64,000 nt of DNA from Rhodospirillales bacterium (GTDB lineage Bacteria > Pseudomonadota > Alphaproteobacteria > Rhodospirillales > Shumkoniaceae). The stretch spans positions 62,001-126,000 of the forward strand of contig JAHDSF010000024.1 of the NCBI GenBank assembly GCA_018432935.1. Reading direction: 5' to 3'. This document shows, in pieces, positions 24,581 to 31,703 of this stretch. The notes under the pieces were generated by a model. That model worked only from the letters and a program-made list of their open reading frames with translations, was not told where the DNA came from and did no database searches. How positions within the stretch are numbered: position 1 is the first letter of the stretch; every line of letters starts with the position of its first letter. Both the position numbers and the translations under genes were made by a program.

Positions 24581-25369
24581 TCAGCCCTTCCTGATCGGCG
24601 TGACGCATTCCGCCATGATGGTCTTGAATGCGGTCTGCAGGTGGTGCATGTCGTTGCCGAGGATCAGCATGGTCACGCCCTTGGCAATCATGTCCCGGGC
24701 GTTCTCGCGGGTCGGCGGCACGACCGGGCACATGATGCCGATGCCCTTGGCGCGGGCACGTGTCTCGATCTTCTTGTAGGCTTCGAAAAGCGAGGGATGG
24801 TCGATCTTGTAGCCGATCGGCAGGTTGGCCGAGAGCGAGTAGTCGATCGGTCCGAAGTTGATGGCGTCGATGCCCTCCACCGACAGGATTTCGTCGACGT
24901 TGTCGGCGAACTCGAAGTCCTCGGCCATAGGGATGATCAGGCTGTCCGCATTGCTTCTGGCGATGTACTCGGGCCAGCTGAAGCCTGGTCCGCCGAAGCC
25001 GGCGGCGCGGACGTTCGATTCCGCGCCCCGCCTCCCTAGCGGCGGGAACTTGGCGGCGTGGATGATTGCGGCCGCATCGTCCCGGGTCCGGACGTGCGGG
25101 ATGACCACGCCCTCGGCGCCCATCTCCAGCACCTTGCGAATGTCGACCTCGTCGGTGCCGGTCAGGCGCACAACCGACGGAATGCCGGCCAGCCGGGCGG
25201 CCATGATCTGTCGCTCAAGCTCGGGTCCGACGCCGAGCGAGGTGTGCTCGACGTCGAGGTAGACGAAGTCATAGCCCCAGCTCCCGATCGCCTCGATCAC
25301 GCAAAGGGCGCCGGTGAAGACGGCGAACCCGAAAACCGGCCCCTGCTTCATCCTGCTTTTGAGCGTCAT
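24581..25369 (-). CDS. HpcH/HpaI-family class II aldolase
   Basis: 262 residues. The TIM-barrel lyase motifs are FVYLDVEHTSLG, VVRLTGTDEVDIRKVLEMGA, GVVIPHVRTRDDAAAII (with the active-site arginine region), and IIPMAEDFEFADNVDEILSV (metal-binding Glu/Asp). Family members split 4-hydroxy-2-oxo acids, such as 2-keto-3-deoxy-rhamnonate or 2,4-dihydroxyhept-2-ene-dioate, into pyruvate and an aldehyde. It is the first gene of the aldolase-dctPQM-iclR operon, so the transported acid is probably cleaved here. Confidence 0.9.
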   Translation of the reverse strand: MTLKSRMKQGPVFGFAVFTGALCVIEAIGSWGYDFVYLDVEHTSLGVGPELERQIMAARLAGIPSVVRLTGTDEVDIRKVLEMGAEGVVIPHVRTRDDAAAIIHAAKFPPLGRRGAESNVRAAGFGGPGFSWPEYIARSNADSLIIPMAEDFEFADNVDEILSVEGIDAINFGPIDYSLSANLPIGYKIDHPSLFEAYKKIETRARAKGIGIMCPVVPPTRENARDMIAKGVTMLILGNDMHHLQTAFKTIMAECVTPIRKG

Positions 25370-25399
25370 CAGTTCGCGTCCCTGCGGTATGGTGGCCTT

Positions 25400-25460
25400 A
25401 CCAGAATTGGTACAACATAACTCAGAGCCTTACAATACAGGACTCTTCGCAGATCCGCAA
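25400..25460 (-). promoter_or_regulatory. Promoter and operator of the aldolase-TRAP operon
   Basis: On the minus strand, TTGCGG (25460-25455), a 17-base spacer and TATTGT (25437-25432) form a good sigma-70 promoter. About 20 bases downstream lies the inverted repeat ACCA-N4-TGGT (25400-25411), inside TTGTACCAATTCTGGTAA, placed where a repressor would block transcription start. The IclR protein of the operon is the obvious candidate. Confidence 0.5.
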
Positions 25461-25548
25461 ACCGCGCGAAGGATATCGACCGATGGCCGGGCCGCGACCG
25501 GTCCGAGCCCCGTGCTTGTCGGACGGCGGTTCGGCTTTTGGCGCTGCT

Positions 25549-25872
25549 CTAGACCCGGAAGCTCCTGCCGCAGCCGCACTGCTCTCTGACGTTCGGGTTG
25601 TCGAGGACGAACCCGGACGTGTCGCCCACGGTTACGAAGTCGACCTCGGTGCCATCCAGGACGAACAACGATCTCTGGTCCACGTAGACGCTGGAGCCAT
25701 GGCAGACGAAGACGGCGTCCTGGCAGTCGGGTTCGTCGACGAAGGCGATCCTGTACGAGAACCCCGAACATTCCGAGTTCTCGGCAATGAGACGGACGCC
25801 GATGCCGTGGCCGCGCGCCGCCAGGCAGTCGAGGATTTGTCGTGCGGCCGTTTCCGTCAGCGTGATCGCCAT
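25549..25872 (-). CDS. IscA/HesB-family iron-sulfur cluster assembly protein
   Basis: 107 residues starting at MAITLTETAA. The three cluster-binding cysteines are at the canonical spacing Cys35, Cys99 and Cys101 (NSECSGFSY and REQCGCGRSF), exactly as in IscA. The family hallmark C-GCG at the C-terminus is intact. It is an A-type carrier or scaffold for Fe-S cluster assembly in the cytoplasm. It lies alone, divergent from the thioredoxin gene, and not in an isc or suf operon. A perfect -10 (TATAAT, 25897-25892 on the minus strand) lies just upstream. Confidence 0.9.
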   Translation of the reverse strand: MAITLTETAARQILDCLAARGHGIGVRLIAENSECSGFSYRIAFVDEPDCQDAVFVCHGSSVYVDQRSLFVLDGTEVDFVTVGDTSGFVLDNPNVREQCGCGRSFRV

Positions 25873-25969
25873 CGCCCCCCTGGATTGGTATATTATATCA
25901 TTCGCGTCTGGACAACCTCCCGATGGTTCCGGCTGCCGCGAGACCCTGGACAACGGTTCCAATTGCATT

Positions 25970-25989
25970 ATATTAGAGTACTCTAATAT
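25970..25989. promoter_or_regulatory. Perfect 20-bp palindromic operator
   Basis: ATATTAGAGTACTCTAATAT is an exact 20-base palindrome 18 bases before the thioredoxin start and about 100 bases from the IscA-like start. Its AT-rich symmetry is like the operators of ArsR/SmtB-type redox or metal repressors. No ArsR-family gene lies in the window. Confidence 0.7.
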
Positions 25990-26007
25990 TCGTAGTTGGA
26001 GATTCCC

Positions 26008-26382
26008 ATGGCCACAGTCGAACTGACGGACGCGAACCTGGTCCCCACCGTCCGCGACAATGACATCGTCCTGGTGGACTTCTGGGCCCCCTGGTGCGGG
26101 CCTTGCCGCATGTTCGGCCCGATCTTCGAGCGCGTGTCGGAACGGCACCCGGACGTCGTGTTCGGAAAGCTCAACACCGAGGAAAACCAGCAGGTGGTGA
26201 GCCGCTTCAACATCCGTGCCATTCCGACCCTCGCGGTGTTTCGCGGCAACCGACTGGTGTGGAGCCAGGCGGGCGCACTGCCCGAAAGCGCGCTGGAGCA
26301 GGTCGTCGAGCGTACCCGCGCCCTGGACGTCGAGGCCATGCAGGACGAGGTGGAGGGCTATCGCAGGGCACCGAACGCCTGA
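26008..26382 (+). CDS. Thioredoxin
   Basis: 124 residues from the ATG at 26008 (GGAG site 7 bases upstream). The active site is WAPWCGPC (Cys30, Cys33) in VLVDFWAPWCGPCRMFGPIF; the cis-proline loop is RAIPTLAVFRGN. A C-terminal tail of about 20 residues (DVEAMQDEVEGYRRAPNA) goes beyond the usual 105-residue thioredoxin. Placement next to an A-type carrier and a NifX/Mrp-like cluster suggests a dedicated reductant for that module rather than the housekeeping thioredoxin. Confidence 0.9.
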   Translation: MATVELTDANLVPTVRDNDIVLVDFWAPWCGPCRMFGPIFERVSERHPDVVFGKLNTEENQQVVSRFNIRAIPTLAVFRGNRLVWSQAGALPESALEQVVERTRALDVEAMQDEVEGYRRAPNA

Positions 26383-26442
26383 CCTCACGGGCCGTCTGGT
26401 TTCGCACCATAGTTCGATATTGCATATCCCGAAGTCGGGTGA

Positions 26443-26453
26443 TAAGTTATGCA
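26443..26453 (+). promoter_or_regulatory. Motif TAAGTTATGCA upstream of the first DUF134 gene
   Basis: TAAGTTATGCA lies 23 bases before the DUF134 start. The near-identical TAAGTTAGGCA lies 22 bases before the second DUF134 gene. Upstream of this copy are TTGCAT with a 17-base spacer (a -35 candidate) and GATAT-TGC-ATATC (26416-26428). It may combine a -10 element with an autoregulatory site. Confidence 0.4.
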
Positions 26454-26476
26454 CTATCGTTCATATGGAGCGAAAC

Positions 26477-26845
26477 ATGCCTCGCCCCCGCAAACCGCGC
26501 CGGATACAGGGACCGCTCGCCAGCTGGTTCTACAAGCCCCAGGGCGTCCCGATGGCCGAACTCAAGGGCGTCGTGCTCTCCCATGACGGCTTCGAGGCCC
26601 TGAGACTCGCCGACGTCGAGGGGCTCGACCACGAAGCCGCGGCAGGGATGATGGAAATCTCCCGGCCGACCTTCACTCGCCTCGTCGGCGAGGCCCGGCG
26701 CACCGTCGCGACCGCACTGGTCAACGGTTGGGCCCTGCGGATCGACGGCGGCGACTTCCGCCTCGCCGACGATTCCGACGAGGCGCCGCCCCCTCGGGGA
26801 CGGGCACGGCGCGGCTGGCGCGGCGGTCGAGGCACCGGTTTCTGA
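26477..26845 (+). CDS. DUF134 family DNA-binding regulator
   Basis: The ATG at 26477 with GGAG ten bases upstream gives 122 residues starting at the conserved MPRPRKPRRIQ; 26465 is a weaker alternative. The DUF134 pattern is complete: KGVVLSHDGFEALRLADVEG, then the sigma-70 region-4-like HTH LDHEAAAGMMEISRPTFTRL and RRTVATALVNGWALRIDGG. The C-terminus is Arg/Gly-rich. DUF134 proteins are found beside NifX-like and Mrp-like genes in anaerobes and presumably regulate them. Confidence 0.88.
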   Translation: MPRPRKPRRIQGPLASWFYKPQGVPMAELKGVVLSHDGFEALRLADVEGLDHEAAAGMMEISRPTFTRLVGEARRTVATALVNGWALRIDGGDFRLADDSDEAPPPRGRARRGWRGGRGTGF

Positions 26846-26863
26846 ATGGAAAGGAGCGTTGTC

Positions 26864-27184
26864 ATGCCAGGATTCGACAAGACCGGCCCCCGCGGATGCG
26901 GACCGATGACCGGGCGGGGGCGCGGCGCGTGCGGAGGATTCTCAAGAGGTTTCGGCGGCGGTCGCGGTTCCGGCGCTGGCCGCGGCTTCGGTCGCGGCGC
27001 GCGCTTCGGCCGCCAACTTGCGGAGGACTTCCCCGATCTCCCGCCGGACGAGGAGCGTCGCCTTCTGAAGGCCGGCCGCGCCCGTCTCAAGGCCGAACTC
27101 GCCAGGACCGAAGAGCGCCTGCGCGAAATCGGACGCCAGGACCAGGCCGACCCCGAGGGAGACACGATCCGGGATCCCGAATGA
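26864..27184 (+). CDS. DUF5320 family Gly/Arg-rich protein with coiled-coil tail
   Basis: 106 residues from the ATG at 26864, which follows GGAG at good spacing. The family signature is MPGFDKTGPRGCGPMTGRGR, followed by a Gly/Arg-rich repeat tract (about 20-50). A charged helical tail EERRLLKAGRARLKAELART forms a likely short coiled coil. DUF5320 proteins accompany DUF134 and NifX-like genes in sulfate reducers and methanogens; function unknown. A single cysteine lies in each of the two N-terminal Gly-rich pieces. Confidence 0.85.
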   Translation: MPGFDKTGPRGCGPMTGRGRGACGGFSRGFGGGRGSGAGRGFGRGARFGRQLAEDFPDLPPDEERRLLKAGRARLKAELARTEERLREIGRQDQADPEGDTIRDPE

Positions 27185-27206
27185 TGTGAGTCTCCCCGAT
27201 ACCAGC

Positions 27207-27231
27207 GCGGGCCGGGTTTTGACCGGCCCGC
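27207..27231 (+). terminator. Intrinsic terminator after the DUF5320 gene
   Basis: A 9-base-pair GC stem (GCGGGCCGG / CCGGCCCGC) with a 7-base loop is followed by AGTTTCTTG. It separates the thioredoxin-DUF134-DUF5320 unit from the downstream NifX/Mrp-like operon. Confidence 0.7.
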
Positions 27232-27276
27232 AGTTTCTTGCCATTTGCATGTTGACGGGGCAGGCGCAACGGGTGC

Positions 27277-27287
27277 TAAGTTAGGCA
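27277..27287 (+). promoter_or_regulatory. Motif TAAGTTAGGCA upstream of the DUF134-NifX fusion gene
   Basis: Second copy of the TAAGTTAkGCA motif, 22 bases before the ATG at 27310. TTGACG (27252-27257) lies 19 bases upstream as a possible -35. The start codon itself has no clear Shine-Dalgarno. Confidence 0.4.
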
Positions 27288-27309
27288 TCTGCTCGTAACT
27301 GGCCCAGTC

Positions 27310-28020
27310 ATGCCCCGCCCCTTCAAGATGCGCCGCGTCGGACGGATTCCGACCGCTCGGGAGTTCAAGCCCCGGGGCGTGCCGATGCACCTGCTGCAGG
27401 AGGCCTACCTTCCGCTCGACGGCCTGGAGGCGATGCGCCTGGTCGAAATGGAGCGGCTGAGCCAGGCCGAGGCGGCCCGGCGGATGGGCATATCCCGGCA
27501 GACATTCGGCCGGATCCTGGGCCTTGCCCTGACGACGGTCACCCGCGCCCTGGTCGACGGTATGGTGCTGCGCATCGAAGGCGACGACCATCACCTGGTG
27601 GCGGGGGGCCCGGACGCCGATCCGAGGAGCGGCACCAATGCGGAGGACAAGCCCATGAAGATCGCAGTCAGCACCTCGGGCACCGATCTCGACGCGCCCG
27701 TCGATCCCCACTTCGGCCGGGCCGCCGGCTTTCTCGTCGTCGATCCGGAGACGCGCTCGTTCTCCCGCATCGACAACCAGACCGGCGCCGGCGCCGCCCA
27801 CGGTGCCGGGATCGCGGCGGCCGAGCGGGTGGCGGAGGCCGGCGCGACCGTGGTGCTGACCGGCAGCGTCGGCCCGCGCGCCTTCAGTGCCCTCGCCTCG
27901 GCCGGGATCGGTGTCGCCGTGGGCGCCGAGGGACGCAGCGTCATCGAGGCGGTCGAAGCGTTCCGGCGCGGCGAGCTTCGCGTCGCGCGACAGGCATCGA
28001 GCATGGGGCACGCGGGGTGA
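27310..28020 (+). CDS. DUF134 regulator fused to a NifX/NifB-type dinitrogenase-cofactor domain
   Basis: 236 residues. Residues 1-95 are DUF134 (PRPFKMRRVGRIPTAREFKP; HTH SQAEAARRMGISRQTFGRIL). Residues 116-236 are a Fe-Mo-cofactor (Di-Nase) domain beginning MKIAVSTSGTDLDAPVDPHF, with GRAAGFLVVDPETRSF and EAGATVVLTGSVGPRAFSAL. Free NifX-like proteins bind iron-sulfur or metal-sulfide clusters, so this looks like a regulator with a built-in cluster sensor. A GGAGG (27642-27646) 8 bases before the internal ATG at 27655 could also yield the NifX part alone. Its stop overlaps the next start (GTGA). Confidence 0.87.
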   Translation: MPRPFKMRRVGRIPTAREFKPRGVPMHLLQEAYLPLDGLEAMRLVEMERLSQAEAARRMGISRQTFGRILGLALTTVTRALVDGMVLRIEGDDHHLVAGGPDADPRSGTNAEDKPMKIAVSTSGTDLDAPVDPHFGRAAGFLVVDPETRSFSRIDNQTGAGAAHGAGIAAAERVAEAGATVVLTGSVGPRAFSALASAGIGVAVGAEGRSVIEAVEAFRRGELRVARQASSMGHAG

Positions 28021-28901
28021 TCATCGCCATCGCCAGCGGCAAGGGCGGTACCGGCAAGACAACCGTCGCGGCGGCGCTGGCACGCGTGTGGGAAACGCCG
28101 CTGATCGCGGTCGACATGGACGTTGAAGAGCCGAACCTGCACCTGTTCCTGCGGCCGCGGCCGGCCGGGACGGAGACCGCCGACCTGGAAGTGCCGGTCG
28201 CCGACCTCGGCAAGTGCGACGGCTGCAAGCTGTGCAGCGCCCTTTGCGCCTTCAAGGCGATTGCCGTGTTCGGCACGTTCCCGACCGTGTTCGCGGAGCT
28301 GTGCCACGGCTGCGGCGGATGCCTGGCGGTATGCCCGCGCGGGGCTCTCCGCCCGGGCTCGCGCGAGCTGGGTACGATCGCCTGGGGCGAGGCCGGGCCG
28401 GGGCTGCGTTACCTCGGCGGCACCCTGCGCGTCGGCGAGGCGATGAGCCCGCCCCTCATGCGCCGGGTGCGTGCCCGCCTGCGCCAGATGCTGGACGCGG
28501 AGCCGCAGACGGACGTCCTGCTCGACTCGCCGCCGGGAACGAGCTGCCCTGCGGTCGAGGCGGCCCGCGATGCCGATGCCGTTCTTCTGGTGACCGAGCC
28601 GACCCCGTTCGGGCTCCACGATCTCGATCTGGCGCATCGGACCTTTCTGTCCCTGGGCAAGCCGATGGCGGTGGTCATCAACCGCGCCGGCCTCGGCGAT
28701 GGCAACGTGCACGCGCTCTGCCGACGGCACAACCTGCCGGTGCTGGAGACGATCCCCTTCGACCGCGGCATCGCCGAGGCGTATGCGCGCGGCATCCCGC
28801 TGGACCAGGCCGGGGAACGCCATCGTGCGCAGATGGTCCGCCTAGCCGCCAAGCTTCGCGCCTTCGCCCGCGCCCAGCCCGCGGAACTGGCCGATGCCTG
28901 A
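28017..28901 (+). CDS. MinD/Mrp-like P-loop ATPase with two ferredoxin motifs (copy 1)
   Basis: 294 residues from a GTG in a GTGA overlap. The deviant Walker A is SGKGGTGKTT (residues 7-17), and VAVDMDVEEPNLHLFL is the switch region. Two 4Fe-4S motifs are inserted: Cys67-70-73-77 (KCDGCKLCSALC) and Cys96-99-102-106 (CHGCGGCLAVCP). Then come LLDSPPGTSCPAVEAARDAD and LLVTEPTPFGLHDL. Related proteins carry or insert Fe-S clusters using ATP. It overlaps its paralogue by 8 bases, so the two probably form a heterodimer. Confidence 0.9.
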   Translation: MIIAIASGKGGTGKTTVAAALARVWETPLIAVDMDVEEPNLHLFLRPRPAGTETADLEVPVADLGKCDGCKLCSALCAFKAIAVFGTFPTVFAELCHGCGGCLAVCPRGALRPGSRELGTIAWGEAGPGLRYLGGTLRVGEAMSPPLMRRVRARLRQMLDAEPQTDVLLDSPPGTSCPAVEAARDADAVLLVTEPTPFGLHDLDLAHRTFLSLGKPMAVVINRAGLGDGNVHALCRRHNLPVLETIPFDRGIAEAYARGIPLDQAGERHRAQMVRLAAKLRAFARAQPAELADA

Positions 28902-29796
28902 GATCACCGTCATCAGCGGCAAGGGCGGGACCGGCAAGACGTCGGTCGCCGCGGCGTTCGCCAAGCTGGCGCCCGATCCGATCGTCTGCGATCTCGACGT
29001 CGATGCCCCCGACCTGCATCTCCTGCTGCAGCCGAAGGTCGTCGAGGTTCACGAGTTTCGCGCCGGACGGACGGCAGCGATCTCGGTTGCGGACTGCACC
29101 CTCTGCGGAGACTGCCGGGAACGCTGCCGGTTCGGTGCGATTCTCGCCACCGCAACCGGCTTCGCGGTCGACGCGACAGCCTGCGAAGGCTGCGGCGTCT
29201 GCGCGCATTTCTGCCCGGCCGGCGCCATCGCCCTGTCGCCACGGATGGCCGGCCACTGGTTCCGCTCCCGCACCGACGCGGGGCCGATGATCCACGCCCA
29301 GCTCCTGCCCGGCGCCGAAAACTCGGGCTTGCTGGTGTCGGTACTCCGCCGCGAGGCCACGAGCGAATGCGCCCGCGGCGGCCGTGACCTCATCATCTCC
29401 GACGGGCCGCCGGGGATCGGCTGCCCGGTGATCAGCGCCATTTCCGGGACCGACGTGGTCGTGCTCGTCACCGAGCCGACCCCGTCCGGACTTCACGACC
29501 TCGAGCGCGCCGCCGAGCTTTGCGCGCATTTCGCGCGGCCCGCCGGCGTGATCGTCAACAAGGCGGACCTCGACGAGGACCGCAGCGCCGAGATCGAGCG
29601 CCTCTGCGCCCGTCGCGGATTGCCAATTCTCGCCCGCATTCCTTTCGAACCGGTCGTCGTGGAAGCCCTGATGGCGGGACTCACGATGGCGGACCTCGGA
29701 AACCACCCGGTGGCGGATGCGATCCGCCACGGATGGCGGAACGCCCACGCCCTGGCCGGAGGCGGACGGAACAGTCCGGCATCATCACCAACGTGA
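28894..29796 (+). CDS. MinD/Mrp-like P-loop ATPase with two ferredoxin motifs (copy 2)
   Basis: 300 residues. Walker A is SGKGGTGKTS; ferredoxin motifs are Cys68-71-74-78 (DCTLCGDCRERC) and Cys97-100-103-107 (ACEGCGVCAHFC). The switch segments IISDGPPGIGCPVISAISGT and LVTEPTPSGLHDLERAAELC match copy 1. Tandem pairs of these ATPases with NifX-like proteins are typical of sulfate reducers and methanogens; their client cofactor is not known. The following NifX-like gene starts 16 bases downstream. Confidence 0.9.
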   Translation: MPEITVISGKGGTGKTSVAAAFAKLAPDPIVCDLDVDAPDLHLLLQPKVVEVHEFRAGRTAAISVADCTLCGDCRERCRFGAILATATGFAVDATACEGCGVCAHFCPAGAIALSPRMAGHWFRSRTDAGPMIHAQLLPGAENSGLLVSVLRREATSECARGGRDLIISDGPPGIGCPVISAISGTDVVVLVTEPTPSGLHDLERAAELCAHFARPAGVIVNKADLDEDRSAEIERLCARRGLPILARIPFEPVVVEALMAGLTMADLGNHPVADAIRHGWRNAHALAGGGRNSPASSPT

Positions 29797-29812
29797 GGAC
29801 AGGACCCCTGCC

Positions 29813-30187
29813 ATGAACAGTATCGTAGCCTTTCCCAGCGACAACCCCGGCGGCCTCGACGCCCGGCTCTCGGGCCATTTCGGACATTGCGACGTGTTCA
29901 CCCTGGTCACCCTTTCCGACCAGCATCCGCCCGAGGTCGCCCTTGTGCCCTCGCCGCCGCATGAGCACGGGGGCTGCCTGGCGCCTGTCCAGCTGCTGGC
30001 CGGGCACGGTGTCCGCATCCTGGTCGCCTACGGCATGGGGGGCCGCCCGCTTCAGGGGTTCAACCAGGCGGGAATCATGGTTCTGCAAGCGGGGAATGCG
30101 GCCACGGTCGCCGAGGCGCTGGCGGCGCTCGAGGCCGGCCGGCTCGCCCGCTTCGAACTGTCGATGGCCTGCGCCGGCGGACACTAG
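29813..30187 (+). CDS. Stand-alone NifX/NifB-type dinitrogenase iron-molybdenum cofactor domain protein
   Basis: 124 residues. The family pattern is IVAFPSDNPGGLDARLSGHF, GHCDVFTLVTLSD, VRILVAYGMGGRPLQGFNQA and a C-terminal AALEAGRLARFELSMACAG. It is a small carrier of a metal-sulfur cluster or its precursor. Its N-terminal SGHFGHCDVF and the HEHGGCLAP segment offer His and Cys ligands. It follows the paired ATPases, which are probably its partners. Confidence 0.88.
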   Translation: MNSIVAFPSDNPGGLDARLSGHFGHCDVFTLVTLSDQHPPEVALVPSPPHEHGGCLAPVQLLAGHGVRILVAYGMGGRPLQGFNQAGIMVLQAGNAATVAEALAALEAGRLARFELSMACAGGH

Positions 30188-30224
30188 ACCGCCCTTGGCG
30201 GGAGGAGGATAGGGAGAGCGAGTC

Positions 30225-31172
30225 ATGGCGTACGTCTTCGGACCGGTTCCCTCGCGTCGCCTCGGCCGCTCGCTGGGCGTCGACCTGGTTCCTCTCAAGA
30301 CCTGCAGCTACGACTGCATCTACTGCCAGCTCGGGCGCACCACGGAAAAGACGCTGGAGCGGCGGGAATGGGTTCCGGTGGATGCGGTCGTGGCCGAGGT
30401 TGCGGAGCGTCTGGCGACGGAGCCGGACTACATCACCTTCAGCGGGTCGGGCGAGCCGACCCTGCATTCACGGATCGGCGACGTCATCGAGGCGATCCGC
30501 AAGATGACGCAGACCCCGATCGCGGTGATCACCAACGGCTCGCTGCTGTGGCAACCAGACGTGCGCCGCCAGTTGCGCCACGCCGATCTGGTGATCCCCT
30601 CTCTCGACGCCGGCGACCGCACGGTGTTCCAGACCGTCAACCGGCCGCACGAGGGGCTGGAGTTCGGCAAGGTGGTGCGGGGCCTGATCGATTTCCGGAT
30701 GGGGTTTCCGGGCCAGTACTGGCTCGAAGTCATGCTGCTGGCCGGCCATACCGCGATCGACGAGGAGATCGAGAAGATCGCATCCATCGTCGAACGCATC
30801 CGCCCCGATCGCGTCCAAATCAATACGGCTACCCGCCCCACCGCCGAAGTGTTCGCGACGGCGGTGGGCCCGACATGCCTGCGGCGCCTCGCCCGGCTGA
30901 TGCGCGGCCAGGTCGAGGTCATCGCCAACCGCGCTCCGACGACGCCTGCGGGCGCCTCGGCGGACGGCCAGCCCGAGATCCTCGAGCTGCTCCGCCGCCG
31001 CCCATGCACGATCGAGGACGTCGCCAACGCACTGCGGCTGAACATGAGCGAGGCGATCAAGCATATCGATCAGCTTGCCCAGAGGGGACTCGTCCGCCGC
31101 CGACGGGCCGGGAGCAGGACCTTCTTCTCCGTCGCCCGCCAGACCAAGCGGGCTCGCCGGCAAGAGGCTTGA
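30225..31172 (+). CDS. Radical SAM protein with C-terminal winged helix
   Basis: 315 residues, starting MAYVFGPVPSRRLGRSLGVD, the hallmark of a radical SAM group common in archaea and anaerobes. The 4Fe-4S motif is Cys27-x3-Cys31-x2-Cys34 (KTCSYDCIYCQLG). The SAM-binding GGE-like loop is FSGSGEPTLHS. The last 75 residues form a winged-helix domain (RRRPCTIEDVANALRLNMSE, HIDQLAQRGLVRRRR). The target is unknown; in context it may modify a protein or build a cofactor for the NifX/Mrp-like module. It begins 37 bases after the NifX-like gene. Confidence 0.88.
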   Translation: MAYVFGPVPSRRLGRSLGVDLVPLKTCSYDCIYCQLGRTTEKTLERREWVPVDAVVAEVAERLATEPDYITFSGSGEPTLHSRIGDVIEAIRKMTQTPIAVITNGSLLWQPDVRRQLRHADLVIPSLDAGDRTVFQTVNRPHEGLEFGKVVRGLIDFRMGFPGQYWLEVMLLAGHTAIDEEIEKIASIVERIRPDRVQINTATRPTAEVFATAVGPTCLRRLARLMRGQVEVIANRAPTTPAGASADGQPEILELLRRRPCTIEDVANALRLNMSEAIKHIDQLAQRGLVRRRRAGSRTFFSVARQTKRARRQEA

Positions 31173-31240
31173 AGCCCCCGCGGCCCAGGAGCATCCTTCG
31201 CATCAACTCGCACCCCCGAACCGGAAAGGTGAACAAGAAG

Positions 31241-31591
31241 ATGGAAAATTACGTCAAGGTTTCCGAGGAAGTCTCAGCCGGCGCCCGGTCGCTGCGCGAG
31301 GCCCTGCCCGCCAACATGGCGGCTTTCGCCCAGATCGGAAAGGCGACCTACGCCGATGGCGCCCTTTCGGGGAAAATGAAAGAGCTGATCGCCCTGGCGA
31401 TCGGCGTCACGGTTCGCTGCGACGGGTGCCTCGGCGCCCACGCCAAGTCCTGCCTGGCCTACGGCGCAACCCGCGAGGAGGTGGCCGAGGCGATCGGGGT
31501 CGCGATCCACATGGGTGGCGGCCCCTCGATGGTCTACGGCGCACTCGCGCTGGAAGCCTACGACCAGCACGTCGCCGCCTCCCGCAAATAG
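31241..31591 (+). CDS. Carboxymuconolactone decarboxylase/AhpD-like protein
   Basis: 116 residues from the ATG at 31241 (GTG at 31229 possible). The AhpD-type redox motif is Cys60-x2-Cys63-x3-His67 (RCDGCLGAHAKSC), with a third cysteine at 71. Such proteins reduce peroxides or act as disulfide reductants in the cytoplasm. It follows the radical SAM gene by 68 bases and is probably part of the same antioxidant/redox cluster. Confidence 0.9.
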   Translation: MENYVKVSEEVSAGARSLREALPANMAAFAQIGKATYADGALSGKMKELIALAIGVTVRCDGCLGAHAKSCLAYGATREEVAEAIGVAIHMGGGPSMVYGALALEAYDQHVAASRK

Positions 31592-31664
31592 CCGTCCCGG
31601 CCGTCATCCTCCGGTTCTCCGGGGTGCGCCGGAGGACGGCGGCCGCAATCAACCCCATGGGCGC

Positions 31665-31693
31665 GCCCGCTCCCCGGTTCGCCGGGGGCGGGC
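31665..31693. terminator. Bidirectional terminator between the AhpD-like and dps genes
   Basis: A GC-rich stem (GCCCGC-t-CCCCGG / CCGGGG-g-CGGGC) with a 4-base loop sits between convergent genes. A second hairpin (TCCTCCGG / CCGGAGGA) lies at about 31607-31636. Confidence 0.55.
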
Positions 31694-31703
31694 AGCCCGC
31701 GGG

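Noticed and set aside
25970..25989. Palindrome as an intrinsic terminator or restriction-site artefact
   Set aside because: It is AT-rich with no loop, lies immediately upstream of a gene start, and no transcript would end there from either divergent gene, so an operator is the better reading.
26008..31591. Nitrogenase (nif) cluster
   Set aside because: NifX-like domains are present but no nifHDK, nifEN or true nifB is visible; the radical SAM protein lacks the NifB-type fusion and belongs to a different group.
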